Source of the DNA: Dirofilaria immitis
Lineage: Eukaryota > Nematoda > Chromadorea > Rhabditida > Onchocercidae
Direction of reading: 5' to 3'
NCBI GenBank assembly: GCA_024305405.1
Contig: JAKNDB010000109.1
Span: forward strand, 5,952,001 to 6,016,000
DNA: 64,000 bases
Below the pieces are notes generated by a model. The model was not told the origin of the DNA. It saw only the letters and a list, made by a program, of their open reading frames with translations, and did no database searches. Made by a program: the position numbers and the translations under genes. Positions 62,682 to 64,000 of the stretch are shown piece by piece (the first letter of the stretch is position 1; every line of letters begins with the position of its first letter).

Positions 62682-64000
62682 TCAACTTTTCAAACATTTA
62701 CGATGGAACATCTGGTTTGAATGTGGGTGACATGCGGCGTCTTCGTTACCGATCGGTGTTCCACATGCAGTACATGTTGTTTTTTCATCAATTTGAATAT
62801 GTAGGTGAGCAGCCTTCAGCGCTTGTCTTGAGAGTAATTTTAGCGCTTGTGCCGTAGCCGGAAAAATATGACTTCTTTCCACTCTCATATTTAGAGTTTT
62901 CGCTGAACTTCAATTAATAAGTGAAAAGCATTGAAAACACATTGCTCTACACCAAATTATTGATAAAATACCTTTGTCTTCAGTTTCTGGCAGTGAGATC
63001 GGTCTTTTGCCGACAATACAGCACTTTCTACGAAACAAAAAACTGATGATAATAACCATTCCTTCGGGATATCTTGCAATACTTCAGTTCCATTTGAGGT
63101 GAAATCAGATATGCTTAGTAAATTGATTATACGAGATTTGAATTCCGGCTGAGACCTATATGAACATCATTAATGGAGGAGAAGGAAAACTGTCCGTGAA
63201 TCGATTGATAATTTCTAGAATTTCAGAAAAAGGGAGCTTCCTTAAAAATGAAGCAACAGCAGTTAGTTAATCGCGAACTGATGCTTACGCGATATTTTGC
63301 AAATAGAACTTCAAAAGCGTTAATCTCAGAAGGTGTTCCGATGTGTCTGTATAGATGCACAATAATTCAGCTGCGTCATAATCCTTGTGATCATTGAGTA
63401 ATTTTTCGAGGCATTCAACAGAACCTTTTTCCTGACAATTTCCCTTTTAAGAAATTCATTAATTTAAATTTCCCCTCGAAACTATACCTCCATTTATGTT
63501 TCGTTAACTAAATGTAATTTAGTATTAACTTTCTGTTTTATCTCTGACATAAATTCAGCACTTTGGGACGCGCGCGAAAATTGCTGAAGTAGAAGTAGAC
63601 TTATTTAGATGTAGACTTATCACTTCAAATGCGCTCTTTCTCAAGTTAATTAATGATTAAAGAAACAAGTTATAACGCTACCTTAACGCCTTCCAGCAAA
63701 ATCAATTCGACAGCAAAATGCGGGTAAGTTCTAAGAGCCGCATACACATCCAATAAATTTAGCTTATTTGGCTGAAGAAGGAAAATTCGTAACTCTTTCC
63801 TGCATGATTTTTCACACTTTCTACCTTCGCGTAGCAACATGTTGATTTCGTCTATGTACGTTGAAAATAACAGTGAATGGAATTCGACGTTCTGAAAAAA
63901 AAAAATTTCCACGCATCGCCATAGCAATTTTACGAATTCTTTACCTCTACATCTAACCTATCTGGACCAATAACCTTCTATGTGTAATTTGCTATTAGGT
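62682..64000 (-). CDS. VPS39/TGFBRAP1-family vesicle-tethering protein, C-terminal part
   Basis: Runs off the right edge; only the C-terminal exons are present. Right to left: FHSLLFSTYIDEINMLLREG and NLLDVYAALRTYPHFAVEL (about 63,890-63,690); SVECLEKLLNDHKDYDAAEL with LLCIYTDTSEHLLR (about 63,425-63,330), continuing INAFEVLFAKYR to a GTAAGC donor (about 63,290); LSISDFTSNGTEVLQDIPKE and WLLSSVFCFVESAV (about 63,110-62,970), like the TGFBRAP1/VPS39 stretch where LLP.W....L..F precedes the last helices; and the terminal zinc-finger-like motif CTACGTPIGNEDAACHPHSN with QMFHRKC, stop 62,682-62,684. These proteins bridge Rab GTPases to HOPS/CORVET complexes in endosome-lysosome fusion or link to TGF-beta receptor signalling. 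Whether this is VPS39 or the TGFBRAP1 paralogue cannot be told from this part. Confidence 0.72.

Noticed and set aside
1..64000. tRNA, rRNA, CRISPR arrays, bacterial operons or intact transposons
   Set aside because: No cloverleaf with a recognisable B-box, no regularly spaced repeats and no transposase or reverse-transcriptase motif were seen in a reading of both strands.

Overview
This is an AT-rich eukaryotic window with many short exons, GT-AG introns with T-rich (T)TTTCAG acceptors, and several start codons sitting at or just after an unpaired 3' splice acceptor, as expected for spliced-leader trans-splicing. Protein content (DOCK/CED-5, KCMF1, MGAT2, TOM1, ZP-domain and clarin-like proteins) fits a nematode. 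A decayed fragment resembling alphaproteobacterial NuoG points to a filarial (spirurid) nematode with present or past Wolbachia, but that inference rests on one short match. All identifications come from reading translations against remembered family sequences; no search was run. Exon ends are approximate unless a splice site is named.

Layout. (-) 157-~12,480: ced-5/DOCK1-type Rac GEF, nearly complete. (-) 14,282-15,684: clarin-like four-TM protein. (-) 17,243-~19,990: ZP-domain membrane protein with a long cytoplasmic tail. (-) 21,226-~22,210: unrecognised small gene. (+) 23,147-27,137: CCDC6 homologue. 27.1-31.2 kb: gene-poor. (-) 31,166-37,724: KCMF1-type ZZ/C2H2 ubiquitin-ligase protein with an unusually long C-terminal extension, or KCMF1 plus a second gene. 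(+) 40,362-41,745 and (-) 42,077-~42,800: two convergent small multi-TM proteins. (-) 43,598-46,971: gly-20/MGAT2. (-) 48,445-50,841: short NFRKB (INO80 subunit) homologue. (+) ~50,997-51,179: NuoG-like relic. (+) 51,628-55,698: NELF-B. (+) 56,729-61,998: TOM1. (-) 62,682-64,000+: C-terminus of a VPS39/TGFBRAP1-family protein.

The genes are mainly conserved housekeeping genes (Rho-family signalling, N-glycan processing, transcription pausing, chromatin remodelling, endosomal sorting) and do not form one pathway. Two loose themes appear: transcription/chromatin (NFRKB and NELF-B, divergently arranged around the NuoG relic) and endosomal traffic (TOM1 and the VPS39-like gene, convergent).

The most useful observations are these. 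(1) Five places in four genes where conserved coding sequence is broken by one missing base in or next to a short mononucleotide run, most likely systematic consensus errors. (2) An in-frame TGA inside the conserved catalytic region of MGAT2 that no indel explains. (3) A bacterial-type NuoG relic in the NFRKB/NELF-B intergenic region. (4) A clear NELF-B gene in a nematode, although C. elegans is reported to lack NELF. I saw no convincing undescribed multi-gene system.
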